A stretch of 64,000 nucleotides of DNA, taken from CAVVGZ01 sp963747965. GTDB taxonomy: Bacteria > Chloroflexota > Anaerolineae > Anaerolineales > Anaerolineaceae. Under the pieces are notes generated by a model, which was not told the DNA's origin, searched no databases, and saw only the letters and a list, made by a program, of their open reading frames with translations. This document shows, piece after piece, positions 1 through 9,372 of this stretch (within the stretch, counting starts at the first letter, position 1; every line of letters starts with the position of its first letter). The translations under genes were made by a program, and so were the position numbers. The stretch spans positions 124,001 to 188,000 of the forward strand of contig CAVVGZ010000008.1 in the NCBI GenBank assembly GCA_963747965.1. The letters run 5' to 3'.

Positions 1-222
1 TACCTTTCGCCGGTGCGTCTGTAACGCCCGCCCAATATATTCTTCAGACAATCCCTTTTGATAGTAATCAGCCGTATCAATTAAGTTAACACCTTGGTCA
101 ATGGCACCAAGGAGGATACGTTCAACCTCCTTGTAAGTTACTTTTGGTGAACCAAAGCGGTTTGTCCCCAGTCCAATTACTGAGGTAAGAAGCCCGGATT
201 TCCCAATTTTTCGGTATTCCAT
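1..222 (-). CDS. Aldo/keto reductase, N-terminal part (cut by window edge)
   Basis: The first 74 codons of an NAD(P)H-dependent aldo/keto reductase run off the left edge of the window. The protein begins MEYRKIGKSGLLTSVIGLGT and continues with the LIDTADYY segment that carries the catalytic Asp and Tyr of the family. It is closely similar to the complete reductase directly upstream on the same strand (270-1229), so the two form a tandem paralogous pair separated by 47 bp, probably one transcript. The substrate cannot be told from the N-terminus. The ATG at 222 is supported by the alignment with the paralogue, whose start has the same spacing to the GLGTN motif. Confidence 0.85.
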   Translation of the reverse strand, partial: MEYRKIGKSGLLTSVIGLGTNRFGSPKVTYKEVERILLGAIDQGVNLIDTADYYQKGLSEEYIGRALQTHRRKV

Positions 223-269
223 GATTAGAACCTTTCGATTATTGCAGACATTGATTATCCAAACCGGTA

Positions 270-1229
270 TCAGTCATCTGGCTGTATGGCAGGTTTTCCA
301 ATAATTGCATCAATTTCATCCAAATCCTGGGGGGTGAGGCACCAATCTGCAGAAATCATATTGGTTTCAAAATGTTCCAACCGCGTTCCACCTGAAATTA
401 CCGAGACCACTGCCGGTTGGGCTAACAGCCAGGCATGTGCCAGGTCTGTGAGCGTTCTATTGTGGTCATTTGCCCAACCAGATAGCTTATCCAGTTGATC
501 AAAATAAAAATCATTCATAAATTTCTGAACATAGGCGCTGTTTTCCCCGCGTGATCCCGCCGGTGCAGGCTGGTTACGTTTGTATTTGCCGGTTAGAAAG
601 CCTCCTGCCAGGGGTAAGTATGGGATAAAACCCACCTTGTGAGCCCGGCAGTAGGGCAGAACCTCCCGTTCCACATCCCTGTTAAACAGGTGGTAATGAG
701 ATTGAATAACAATAAAAGGAGCCCAGTTGCGAAACTCAGCCATCAGGTTGGCGCGTGCCAACTGCCAGGCAGCAAAATCCGAACACCCAACATACCGCAC
801 TTTTCCGGCCCGAACCAGGTCATCCAGGGCGCGTTGTGTTTCTTCAATTGGCGTATTCTCATCCCACCTGTGCACATAGTAAAGGTCAATATGGTCAGTT
901 TGCAAACACTGCAGACTATCCTCCACCGTATTCATCATATGGTAACGTGAACACCCCGCTTCATTTATAGCGTCACTGAGTCTAAAATAAAATTTAGTCG
1001 CCAGTACAACCTCTCTGCGTCGCCCTTTTAAGGCTTTACCGATATATTCTTCCGACCGGCTTTGTTGGTAGGTATTTGCTGTATCAATAAAGTTGATTCC
1101 TTTTTCCAGGGATACATTGATAATTCGGCTGACCTCTTTAAATGGCAGGTTCTCCGATCCAAATTGGTTGGTTCCCAAACCAATGACAGAGACTCTCACT
1201 CCCGAATGACCTAATTGACGATATTGCAT
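270..1229 (-). CDS. Aldo/keto reductase family oxidoreductase
   Basis: This 319-residue protein is a full-length cytoplasmic aldo/keto reductase of the (beta/alpha)8-barrel type, which reduces carbonyl compounds with NAD(P)H. The four catalytic residues can be placed: Asp49 and Tyr54 in FIDTANTY, Lys79 in VLATKF and His120 in YYVHRWD. The C-terminal cofactor-phosphate region is recognisable around SVISGGTRLEHFETN. It resembles the YajO/IolS-like 'general stress' branch more than plant-type AKRs, but the substrate is unknown. It is the first gene of a tandem pair with the truncated reductase at 1-222. Nothing in the neighbourhood fixes its pathway. Confidence 0.9.
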   Translation of the reverse strand: MQYRQLGHSGVRVSVIGLGTNQFGSENLPFKEVSRIINVSLEKGINFIDTANTYQQSRSEEYIGKALKGRRREVVLATKFYFRLSDAINEAGCSRYHMMNTVEDSLQCLQTDHIDLYYVHRWDENTPIEETQRALDDLVRAGKVRYVGCSDFAAWQLARANLMAEFRNWAPFIVIQSHYHLFNRDVEREVLPYCRAHKVGFIPYLPLAGGFLTGKYKRNQPAPAGSRGENSAYVQKFMNDFYFDQLDKLSGWANDHNRTLTDLAHAWLLAQPAVVSVISGGTRLEHFETNMISADWCLTPQDLDEIDAIIGKPAIQPDD

Positions 1230-1575
1230 CTTTCTATTCTCCCGGACCTATGACGATTATTCATCCCCATTTGTGTTAGATATTTCAATTTAAGCCAGCA
1301 GTTGTATATCCTGATAACGGAATTGTTGTTAAATGGATAATCGTAACCATTTGATTATCCTTTATTGTACTAAATCCCTGGCTTCAGGATTTCAAGATTA
1401 AATCCAATTTCACAAAACCGGCAATGAAAATTTTTAAGATTCTATGCTTAAGATTCATACCATGTCCCATTAGCATTATTTGCAAATCGTACTATAATCC
1501 AACTTATGTTTTTTTGGTCATCCCCCCCTTTGCAGCTATTCAATTTCACATCAAAATTTCTCTTTTGGAGCAATT
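1230..1575. other. Divergent intergenic region
   Basis: This 346-bp gap lies between the minus-strand aldo/keto reductase and the plus-strand gene at 1576. It is AT-rich and holds a good plus-strand promoter (1470-1498, listed separately). No conserved RNA or further gene is visible. Confidence 0.6.
1470..1498 (+). promoter_or_regulatory. Sigma70-type promoter for the gene at 1576
   Basis: A TTAGCA -35 box (1470-1475), a 17-bp spacer and a perfect TATAAT -10 box (1493-1498) predict a start near 1505 and a leader of about 70 nt. The leader ends in a GGAG ribosome site six bases before the ATG. Confidence 0.5.
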
Positions 1576-2586
1576 ATGTTCATTAAACTACGCAAACTGA
1601 TTTTACCATTAGCACTCATCGCCCTGGTAGTAATTGTGGGAGTCCGCCAAACCCGTGTTCATGCGTCACAGGGTAACCTGGATTTGCTGGCCGGGCAGAC
1701 GGGGACTGCTGCCCCGTCCCCAAGCGCCACCCCCCAGCCTTCCCCGACGGTCAACTCCCCGGCACCCACAACCCAGCCAACCCCGGCAGCTGTACAGGCA
1801 GGCTTACCGGAGACCAGGATTTCTGAAAAGGACGGGATGGAACAGGTATTTGTCGCAGCCGGGGAATTTACCATGGGCACCAAAGATACGGACGCCAAAT
1901 TAACCATAGAAGGTGGACGTGCCTACCCGGAAATTCCGAGTTTCACCTATTACCTGGATGATTACTGGTTCGACAAATATGAGGTAACTAACGGACAGTG
2001 GAAATTATGCGTCGCCGATGGAGTTTGCAAGGAACCAAATTTGATGCGTTCCACCACACGGACAGAGTACTACCCACTTGCCGAATTTGATAATTATCCA
2101 GTCCTGTATATCAGCTGGTTTATGGCTGATGAATATTGTGAATGGGCTGGCAGGAGGTTACCTACCGAAGCCGAATGGGAAAAGGCAGCCCGCGGAAACG
2201 ATGCGAGGAGATACCCCTGGGGGAATGAACCTATTACAGAAGAACGGGCAAATTTCTGTGATATCACATGCCCAAAACCCCACGCCAATCCGCTTTTTAA
2301 TGATGGTTATACCGACACAGCACCTGTGGGTAGTTTCCCGAAAGGTGCCAGCGCGTATGGGGCTCTGGATATGGCTGGAAATGTCTGGGAATGGACCAGT
2401 ACTATCCCGGAACCATACCCATACGACGCAACGGATGGAAGAGAAGCAGAAGTCGGGTTTGAAAGGGTCTGGCGGGGCGGAACATGGACAAACGGGGTTT
2501 GGTGGCAGCGTGCCTCGATCCGCTACCGATCTGTACCGACATACTGGTACGGCAACCTGGGATTTCGCTGCGCTTCAACAGATTAG
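1576..2586 (+). CDS. Secreted SUMF1/FGE-fold protein lacking the FGE cysteines
   Basis: This 336-residue protein has an N-terminal signal peptide or anchor (about residues 5-30), a Pro/Ser/Thr linker (about 44-72) typical of Chloroflexota exported proteins, and a formylglycine-generating-enzyme-fold domain (about 85-335). Family signatures are EFTMGT, YEVTNGQW, YISWFMADEYCEWAG, RLPTEAEWEKAARG, YPWGNE, DMAGNVWEW and WRGGTW. True FGEs carry two redox cysteines after the GGS/T motif. Here that stretch reads RGGTWTNGVWWQRASIRYR, with no cysteine, so formylglycine synthesis is unlikely. Such proteins are often exported sensor or ligand-binding relatives. Its location outside the membrane also argues against maturing the cytosol-translated sulfatase at 43993. 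Start supported by GGAG six bases upstream. Confidence 0.85.
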   Translation: MFIKLRKLILPLALIALVVIVGVRQTRVHASQGNLDLLAGQTGTAAPSPSATPQPSPTVNSPAPTTQPTPAAVQAGLPETRISEKDGMEQVFVAAGEFTMGTKDTDAKLTIEGGRAYPEIPSFTYYLDDYWFDKYEVTNGQWKLCVADGVCKEPNLMRSTTRTEYYPLAEFDNYPVLYISWFMADEYCEWAGRRLPTEAEWEKAARGNDARRYPWGNEPITEERANFCDITCPKPHANPLFNDGYTDTAPVGSFPKGASAYGALDMAGNVWEWTSTIPEPYPYDATDGREAEVGFERVWRGGTWTNGVWWQRASIRYRSVPTYWYGNLGFRCASTD

Positions 2587-2613
2587 CCTCCCAGAATATT
2601 CATTCTAAATAAC

Positions 2614-2672
2614 TTGACCGGCAGGTTCGATTAATCCGCCAGAACAGGCGTATTGGGAAATCTACCGGTCAA
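2614..2672. terminator. Inverted repeat between convergent genes
   Basis: TTGACCGG (2614-2621) and CCGGTCAA (2665-2672) form an 8-bp perfect stem around a 43-nt loop, followed by TTCTATTT. It sits just after the gene at 1576 and before the 3' end of the minus-strand gene at 2740, so a terminator or 3'-end stabiliser is plausible. The long loop keeps confidence low. Confidence 0.3.
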
Positions 2673-2739
2673 TTCTATTTAAACTCCGCCCCGGAAAAAG
2701 CGGTTATGCATGCCCTGTAATTCCAGTAACAAACCGGTT

Positions 2740-3207
2740 CTATTTGTTCAGCCAGGATCGAATCATCCCTGCTTTTTCTATCCGGCCCAGTCTGAGATAG
2801 GCGTGATACTCATAATCTAATGACATAACCGGCACATGCATCTCATCCATATCCAGCCACTTCCTGTATGTTTCAACCATAACTGGAACATCCCAGGCAT
2901 AGTTATCCTGGCGATGCCTGATATCGCCCATAATCTCGACAATAATACCGTCAATTTCAAGCATACCCAGGTGAGAGCAGATCAGCTCAGATTCAATCAA
3001 ACGGACTGGCTTGATCACATATTCCTCAAAGGTACGCTCGATATCATAAGCGCCTTCTTTGTTCGTCTGTAAATCAATGTCGTGAACCTCAAGCGGCATT
3101 CCCTGGAGAACCATTCCTGCACTACCCGTAAGCACCCAGTTGATGGAACTGTCTTTCAGGTAAATGACAATTTTTTTCAGGACATTAAAATAAGGGCTCG
3201 GAAGCAT
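2740..3207 (-). CDS. Nucleotidyltransferase-fold protein
   Basis: This 155-residue protein has the core of the minimal nucleotidyltransferase (MNT-like) fold: LTGSAGMVLQG (about residues 26-36) followed by EVHDIDLQ, the usual GS...DxD arrangement of metal-binding acidic residues. Related proteins include antitoxin-type MNTs and DUF4269/aminoglycoside-nucleotidyltransferase-like enzymes. No HEPN partner is next to it, so a toxin-antitoxin role is not supported. It follows nuoN on the same strand after 218 bp and may be read from the same transcript or its own. Function unknown. Confidence 0.65.
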   Translation of the reverse strand: MLPSPYFNVLKKIVIYLKDSSINWVLTGSAGMVLQGMPLEVHDIDLQTNKEGAYDIERTFEEYVIKPVRLIESELICSHLGMLEIDGIIVEIMGDIRHRQDNYAWDVPVMVETYRKWLDMDEMHVPVMSLDYEYHAYLRLGRIEKAGMIRSWLNK

Positions 3208-3425
3208 GGCATTGTTCCCATTTAATTCTCATTGGCAGCTAATCCGCCAGAATTACCTTCCAGCTGGACACCCGCACCAACTCATTAGTTTTTATTAAAA
3301 TATGGTTTTCCATCTAGAGCCGGGTGAAGAATATCCGTCATGCACTGACCGGGTTGGTATGAAATGGGGATTGGAAGCTTGGTGGATTAATTAATATCCA
3401 GTTGAAACGCAGTATTCCTCTAATT

Positions 3426-4871
3426 TTACTGGAGATTAATGGAAGCCTGCAAAACCAGATTAAAGAGGGAATTTGGCATCAGGCTGAGGATTACCAGGGC
3501 AAAAGCCGCACCGATTGCCAGGAAATTCAACCAAATCTCTTTCCTCACAATTGGCGTACCACTGCGCATAAACATGGTCAAAATGACCTTCAGGTAAAAA
3601 TAAGCCGATATCACGGATGCAATTACACCAATTACTGCCAGGGAAACGAAACCGCCTTCAATGGCAGTACGGAAAAGATATAACTTTCCCCAGAATCCAA
3701 GCGTCATCGGTATCCCGGTGAAGGAAAACATGAATATGGCCATGGGTACAGCCAGCCAGGGATGCTTGGTTCCCAATCCGGCATAATCGTCCATTTCAAG
3801 CCCATTTCCATCGGTCCTCTCCATGGCAATGATAACTGCCCAGACTCCAAAAGTGGCAATTGCATACGCAACCAGATAGAAGAGCATGGAGGCGATTGAA
3901 TCACTCAACACCGCCTTCTGGTTGTAAGAGACAAATGCCATTAGCAGGTAGCCGGAATGGGCAATACTGGAATAAGCCATCAAACGTTTTAAGTTATTTT
4001 GTGAAACTGCAAGCAGATTTCCTATAACCATCGTTAAGCCGGCTAGCACCCATAAGACCGGGACGAGGTTTTCAGAAATGCTGGGAAAGATAACAATGAA
4101 CACACGCATCAATGCTGCCAAACCGGCAGCCTTTGCGCCAAATGACATGAACCCCGTTACAGATGAGGGAGCACCTTGGTAGACATCCGGAATCCACATA
4201 TGAAATGGGACGATTCCCACTTTAAAACCAAATCCAACCAGCAGGAGGCCTGCCCCAAGGATGAATAATTCAATATTGACTTCCCCGGAGGTAACAGCAG
4301 ACACGATATCGGGTAAATTTATGGAACCTGCAGCCCCAAAAACCATCGCCGTACCAAATAGGATAATCGCCGATGCAAATGTTCCCATCAAAAAATACTT
4401 AAGAGCCGATTCCTGGGATGCTGCCCGATAATAGAAAAAACCGGATAAAAGGTATAAAGGAATGGATAGCAGTTCCAGCGCCAGGAAGATTACCAGCAGG
4501 TTGTTGGCATATCCCATGAGTATCATCCCGCAGACAGAAAACAGCAGTAATGGATAATACTCGCCTCGTTCAATTTGCATCCGCTTCAGATAATCCTTTG
4601 CCAGGATTATGCCTGCTATTCCGCCTGATAAAAATAAAACGCTTAGAAATCTCGCAAATCCGTCAACTACAATCATGCCTCCCAAAATTGGTTCAGAACT
4701 CTGGTAAGGGATTAGGGATAATCCTGTTGCAACAATAAGACCCAATGCCGCCAACCAGGCAGTGATGCCTTTCCGGTGATTAGGTATCCATAAATCGATT
4801 AAAAGTAAAATAACCGTCCAGGCGAGCAGAGCAACAAGGGGTAGGATTGCTTTCAAATCATTACCAGTCAT
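3426..4871 (-). CDS. nuoN: NADH-quinone oxidoreductase subunit N
   Basis: This 481-residue polytopic membrane protein is one of the three antiporter-like proton-pumping subunits of complex I. The conserved quinone/antiporter core is visible in GFGFKVGIVPFHMWIPDVY, with the key pumping lysine, and in NNLKRLMAYSSIAHSGYL. There are about 14 hydrophobic segments. It is the last gene of the nuoA-N operon, 12 bp after nuoM. Length matches the bacterial family. An ATG start is followed directly by a hydrophobic helix. Confidence 0.96.
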   Translation of the reverse strand: MTGNDLKAILPLVALLAWTVILLLIDLWIPNHRKGITAWLAALGLIVATGLSLIPYQSSEPILGGMIVVDGFARFLSVLFLSGGIAGIILAKDYLKRMQIERGEYYPLLLFSVCGMILMGYANNLLVIFLALELLSIPLYLLSGFFYYRAASQESALKYFLMGTFASAIILFGTAMVFGAAGSINLPDIVSAVTSGEVNIELFILGAGLLLVGFGFKVGIVPFHMWIPDVYQGAPSSVTGFMSFGAKAAGLAALMRVFIVIFPSISENLVPVLWVLAGLTMVIGNLLAVSQNNLKRLMAYSSIAHSGYLLMAFVSYNQKAVLSDSIASMLFYLVAYAIATFGVWAVIIAMERTDGNGLEMDDYAGLGTKHPWLAVPMAIFMFSFTGIPMTLGFWGKLYLFRTAIEGGFVSLAVIGVIASVISAYFYLKVILTMFMRSGTPIVRKEIWLNFLAIGAAFALVILSLMPNSLFNLVLQASINLQ

Positions 4872-4883
4872 TGGCTCAGCTCC

Positions 4884-6392
4884 TTAATGTAACGCCACGG
4901 ATGTCGATTGCAAGTATGCCAGCATGCCTTCAACAGTTGGATTAATGATTTCAAAAAACGGTTTGGGGTAAATACCTATCCATAAGACCAGTACTAATAT
5001 CGGAATTAATATGGTCAATTCGCGCAGGTGAATATCCGGCATCGGATTATTTTCCATGTCCCCTATTGGGCCTAAAAATATTTTTTCAAACATAAATAGC
5101 AGGTATATCGCCGTCAGAATCACCCCCACGGCGGCAATAACGCCAAACCAGGTAGATGCAAGAGTTTGTGATCCAAAAGCTCCCAGCAGAATATTAAATT
5201 CCCCTACAAAACTATTTAAACCAGGCAGTGCCATGGACGAAAGGGTAATAATAAGCGTCAGGCTGCCAAAGGTTGGCATCAATTTCCAAAGCCCTCCATA
5301 AGATGCCAGTTCGCGGCTGTGCCGTCTCTCAATCAACATTCCAAATATTAAAAACAGTGCTCCCGTCGTCAATCCGTGATTAACCATTTGCAGGATACTG
5401 CCCGAAATCCCCTGTTGGTTTAGCGCAAAAATTCCTAAAACTATAAAACCGAGGTGGCTGATGGAGGAATAGGCAAGTAATCGTTTTATATCTCGCTGCG
5501 CAAAAGCCACGGCTGCACCATAAATAATTCCGATGACTGCCAAACCGGCCATCCACGGAGCAAATTGAATCGTTGCCTGTGGAAAAAGAGAAAGGTTGAA
5601 ACGCAGCAAACCATACGTCCCCATTTTTGCCAGGACTCCCGCCAGGATCGCAGAGCCAGCGGTCGGGGCTTCGGTGTATGTATCCGGTAACCAGGTATGC
5701 AGCGGCCAGATAGGTGCCTTGACGGCAAAAGCCAGGGCAAACGCCAGGAATAGCCAGGTTTCAGCACCAGCAAATGTGCTGCGGGCATTGATTAAGTCCG
5801 GAATCGCGTAGGAACCCCCTTGCCAGCCCAAATAGAGGATAGCCAGCATCAGCATGACCGATCCTGCCATGGTAAACAGGAAAAATTTTAGGGTTGCGTA
5901 CAACCTGCGCTCCCCACCAAATATTCCAATCATGAAATACATCGGCAGGAGAACAAACTCCCAAAATATAAAGAAGACTACCAGATCGAATGCCAGGAAC
6001 ACACCCAACAGGCTGGTTTCCAGCAGCAGGAAGGAAAGCATGAATTCTTTTACCCGTTCCAGAATTACATTCCAGGTAGAGAGGATGATCAGCGGAGCAA
6101 GAAATGTGGTTAATAAAACCATCATCAATCCTAATCCATCAATAGCCAGGAAAAATTGAACCGGTGATCCAGCCAGGTTTACCCACGGGATATTCACTGC
6201 CAGTTGAGGCTGGGTTGTGGTTTTGTCAAACATGGATAATAGCCAGATCGCCAATCCAAAATTGATGATGGTTGTGGATAACGCAGTCCAGCGAATGGCA
6301 CCAATCTGGTTCTTCGGTATAAAGAAAATGATACAAAAACCTATCAAAGGGAAGAAGGTCACCAGAACCAGAGGGGGAATTAACCAATTCAT
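4884..6392 (-). CDS. nuoM: NADH-quinone oxidoreductase subunit M
   Basis: This 502-residue membrane protein is the middle antiporter-like subunit of complex I. The acidic half-channel residue lies in FIFWEFVLLPMYFMIG, the pumping lysine in FAVKAPIWPLHTWLPD, and the third conserved block in DIKRLLAYSSISHLGF. About 14 transmembrane helices are predicted. The gene lies between nuoL (20 bp upstream) and nuoN, the usual complex I order. No disruption is seen. Confidence 0.97.
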   Translation of the reverse strand: MNWLIPPLVLVTFFPLIGFCIIFFIPKNQIGAIRWTALSTTIINFGLAIWLLSMFDKTTTQPQLAVNIPWVNLAGSPVQFFLAIDGLGLMMVLLTTFLAPLIILSTWNVILERVKEFMLSFLLLETSLLGVFLAFDLVVFFIFWEFVLLPMYFMIGIFGGERRLYATLKFFLFTMAGSVMLMLAILYLGWQGGSYAIPDLINARSTFAGAETWLFLAFALAFAVKAPIWPLHTWLPDTYTEAPTAGSAILAGVLAKMGTYGLLRFNLSLFPQATIQFAPWMAGLAVIGIIYGAAVAFAQRDIKRLLAYSSISHLGFIVLGIFALNQQGISGSILQMVNHGLTTGALFLIFGMLIERRHSRELASYGGLWKLMPTFGSLTLIITLSSMALPGLNSFVGEFNILLGAFGSQTLASTWFGVIAAVGVILTAIYLLFMFEKIFLGPIGDMENNPMPDIHLRELTILIPILVLVLWIGIYPKPFFEIINPTVEGMLAYLQSTSVALH

Positions 6393-6412
6393 AATCAGTC
6401 CTTAATAAAATT

Positions 6413-8395
6413 TCATTGAAAGACCAGGTAGGTAACGATCAGTGTCATGCCCACAAAAAGGGTAAGAACATAAGTACGCACATAACCATTTTGCAAGCGG
6501 GCGAAAAAGCGTGACGATTTACCGATAAACTGAGCCAATCCATTTATTATCCCATCCAATAAGGCAAGGTCAATCGTCTGGGCTAAGAACCGCGCCAGCA
6601 TTTGGTACGGCCGTACAAAAACTGCGTGATAAAGTTCATCAACCCACCATGCATGCTTCAATCCTCCATAAAGAGACCCAAGCATACCGGAAAGCGGATC
6701 GACAGTAGACGAAGAAGGTTCTGATTTGCGTCCATACATTGTCCAACCCAACAATAAACCAGTCAGTATGATAAACAAGGAAATTATGGCAATGGGCAGC
6801 ATAAATTCAACTGTCAGGTTTTGGGGGATGCTGCTTTCCAGCCAGTGATCGAGGGTGTGGTTTCCTGGTGAGTTTAATGTCCCGGCAACAACGCAGAGGA
6901 TCGCTAAAATAATCAGTGGGAAAGTAATAATCAGGGAAGATTCCTTTGCCTGGGAGGCATCCTCGCTGCGCGGCGTGCCGAAAAATACCAACAGCACCTG
7001 CCTGGCGATATAGAATGCGGTGAGGAATGTGGCAGCCAGAAGTACTCCCAACAATAAGGTCGACCAGCTCCCGGCAGCAGACAATATCTCATCTTTGGAA
7101 AAGAAACCTGCCAGGGGAGGTATCCCGGCCAGAGATAGCCCGCCAATGAGATATACCCAGAAGGTAACCGGCATCTTCTTTCTAAGTCCACCCATATTGC
7201 GCATATCCTGTGGATCAATCATATCGGAATGGTTAGCTTCTGGTTGGGGATCATGGGCAGAACCGCTCTTCATCCCTAAAATCACTGAGCCCGCAGCCAG
7301 GAATAGCAGCGCTTTGAAAAACGCATGGGTAACCAGGTGGAACATCCCGGCAGAGAATGCCCCAAGCCCGACCGCTACGATCATAAACCCTAGCTGGCTG
7401 ATGGTAGAATACGCCAGAACTTTCTTGATATCATTTTGACCGACAGCAATCATCGCCGCAAACAGGGCCGTTGCAGCCCCAATCACAATCACAATGGATT
7501 GAACCTGCGGAACGGACATGTAAAGCGCCGCGGAGCGGGCAATCAGGTAGACGCCGGCTGTTACCATCGTGGCAGCATGGATCAATGCCGAAACGGGTGT
7601 TGGACCAGCCATCGCATCCGGCAGCCACACGTGTAGTGGGAGCTGGGCAGATTTACCTGTTACACCCAGCAGCATAAACAAGGTGATCGCTGTTAAAACT
7701 ATCGGATCAGCATCCGCTGCATTGTTCATAACAACATCAAAATCAAAACTTCCAAACCACCAGAAGATGAAAAACATGGCTAGCAGCAGCCCGAAATCAC
7801 CCACACGATTAACAACAAATGCCTTCTTAGCCGCCTTGGCATTTCCCAATCCTTGTTCCCCTTTTTCAAACCAGAATCCGATCAATAAATAGGAACAAAG
7901 GCCAACACCTTCCCACCCCACAAAAAGCATCAAGTAATTATCGGCAGAGACTAACACCATCATGGCAACAATGAAGAGATTGAAGAAAACAAAGAAACGC
8001 GTATATCTCCTGCGATCTCCCTGATGCCTTACATCGTGATGCATGTATCCGGTTGCATAAATATGTATCAAAGTACCGACCCCGCTCACAACCAGCATCA
8101 TCAGGACAGAAAGTGTGTCCACCCTGAAATTCCAATCCACATTTAAGTTTCCCACTGAAATCCAATCCATTAGATGCACCCGGACCGCTTGAGGATCATT
8201 TGCCAGGGCATTAGCCATGACAACAGAAACCACAAATGAGGATGCAGATGCCAGGCAAGCCACCAGCCCTACAATTAATTCCGATAACAAATTCCCAAGC
8301 AGCATATTAAACAAGACACCGATAGCCGGGAGCAAGATAATCCAGGGTACCAGCTGGTAGATCGGATTAGTGGCGGCTGCATCATTTATGCTCAT
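6413..8395 (-). CDS. nuoL: NADH-quinone oxidoreductase subunit L
   Basis: This roughly 660-residue protein is the distal antiporter-like subunit of complex I, with the long lateral helix that spans the membrane arm predicted at its C-terminus. Conserved blocks are LFVGWEGVGLCSYLLIGFW (acidic residue), GKSAQLPLHVWLPDAM (pumping lysine) and LVTHAFFKALLFLAAG. An ATG at 8428 is possible, but the ATG at 8395 is preferred because GGAG lies seven bases upstream and the next residues (MSINDAA) lead into the first helix. nuoK ends 50 bp upstream. Confidence 0.96.
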   Translation of the reverse strand: MSINDAAATNPIYQLVPWIILLPAIGVLFNMLLGNLLSELIVGLVACLASASSFVVSVVMANALANDPQAVRVHLMDWISVGNLNVDWNFRVDTLSVLMMLVVSGVGTLIHIYATGYMHHDVRHQGDRRRYTRFFVFFNLFIVAMMVLVSADNYLMLFVGWEGVGLCSYLLIGFWFEKGEQGLGNAKAAKKAFVVNRVGDFGLLLAMFFIFWWFGSFDFDVVMNNAADADPIVLTAITLFMLLGVTGKSAQLPLHVWLPDAMAGPTPVSALIHAATMVTAGVYLIARSAALYMSVPQVQSIVIVIGAATALFAAMIAVGQNDIKKVLAYSTISQLGFMIVAVGLGAFSAGMFHLVTHAFFKALLFLAAGSVILGMKSGSAHDPQPEANHSDMIDPQDMRNMGGLRKKMPVTFWVYLIGGLSLAGIPPLAGFFSKDEILSAAGSWSTLLLGVLLAATFLTAFYIARQVLLVFFGTPRSEDASQAKESSLIITFPLIILAILCVVAGTLNSPGNHTLDHWLESSIPQNLTVEFMLPIAIISLFIILTGLLLGWTMYGRKSEPSSSTVDPLSGMLGSLYGGLKHAWWVDELYHAVFVRPYQMLARFLAQTIDLALLDGIINGLAQFIGKSSRFFARLQNGYVRTYVLTLFVGMTLIVTYLVFQ

Positions 8396-8445
8396 AGCAT
8401 TGCTCCAAGTAATTATGTGGCTTTGCAAACAATCTCACCACAGGA

Positions 8446-8745
8446 TCATCCCTTCAGAGTATTTAACTGGTCAATATTAATCGTACGTTTTGTCCGGAAA
8501 ATTACCACAATCAACGCCAGACCCACAGCCACCTCACTGGCAGCCACCGCCATGACAAAAAATACAAACAACTGGCCGGTTACAACTTGGTGGTATGCAG
8601 AAAAGGCAATAAATGCGAGATTGGCGGCATTAAACATAAGTTCAAGGGACATAAAAATTACGATGGCATTATGTCGCAATAAAACTCCCAGTGCGCCCAG
8701 GACAAACATGATTAACGATAAACCAAGATAAAAACTTAAAGGCAT
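8446..8745 (-). CDS. nuoK: NADH-quinone oxidoreductase subunit K
   Basis: This 99-residue protein has three transmembrane helices and is the MrpC-like subunit of the complex I membrane arm. The essential membrane glutamates are present: MSLELMFNAANL holds the first, and the second lies in AASEVAVGLALIV. Length and topology match the family exactly. It is encoded between nuoJ and nuoL on the same strand. Confidence 0.96.
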   Translation of the reverse strand: MPLSFYLGLSLIMFVLGALGVLLRHNAIVIFMSLELMFNAANLAFIAFSAYHQVVTGQLFVFFVMAVAASEVAVGLALIVVIFRTKRTINIDQLNTLKG

Positions 8746-8818
8746 GGTGAACTCTCCATTATTTAATTAGGCCTCATGATTGCCCGGATCTGCAGCAGAC
8801 CGTTTATTCACCGGAAAA

Positions 8819-9361
8819 TTATTCCTCATCATTTTGGATGCTTTCTATTTGGGGAGTATTTTTCCCTCTGGTCAACAAAATCGCTCCAACTGCTGCAGCC
8901 AGTAGAATGAATGCAATTATTAGGAAAGGCAGTAAATATTCAGAAAAAAGGGTTGTCCCAATAACTTCCGGACTGGCGAACTCAGAGGTTGGTGATGGCA
9001 GAGCATCCCAACTGCCACTCAGCCAGAATAATAAGAAACCTGTAGCGCCAATGAACAACAGCGCACCTAAAATTGCAAATATTCGATGGAAACGGAGGAC
9101 TTCTGCTTCAGGTAAACGCTCAGCTCCCAGCAGCATAATGATGAACAGAAAGAGCACCATTATCGCCCCGGCGTATACAGTGATTTGTGTAAAGGCGATG
9201 AAAGGAGCTCCCAGAGTGAGATATAAAATAGCAACAATTACGAAATTCATAACCAGAAAGATGGCAGAGTAAATTGCGTTCTTACTGAAAAGCATTCCGA
9301 ATGCCGACACAATAATCAGAATTGCTAGAAAACTAAACAGGATGATCTGCATCGATACCAT
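8819..9361 (-). CDS. nuoJ: NADH-quinone oxidoreductase subunit J
   Basis: This 180-residue protein with five hydrophobic helices forms part of the proton pathway near the quinone chamber of complex I. The diagnostic segment is ITVYAGAIMVLFLFIIMLLG, which in the family contains the pi-bulge helix that moves during coupling. The charged tail after the last helix is variable. The gene lies 11 bp downstream of nuoI and 73 bp upstream of nuoK. Confidence 0.95.
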   Translation of the reverse strand: MVSMQIILFSFLAILIIVSAFGMLFSKNAIYSAIFLVMNFVIVAILYLTLGAPFIAFTQITVYAGAIMVLFLFIIMLLGAERLPEAEVLRFHRIFAILGALLFIGATGFLLFWLSGSWDALPSPTSEFASPEVIGTTLFSEYLLPFLIIAFILLAAAVGAILLTRGKNTPQIESIQNDEE

Positions 9362-9372
9362 CTCCTCGCTCC

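Noticed and set aside
1576..2586. Functional formylglycine-generating enzyme
   Set aside because: Both active-site cysteines are absent and the protein carries an export signal.
2740..3207. MNT/HEPN toxin-antitoxin pair
   Set aside because: The nucleotidyltransferase-fold protein has no HEPN partner on either side.
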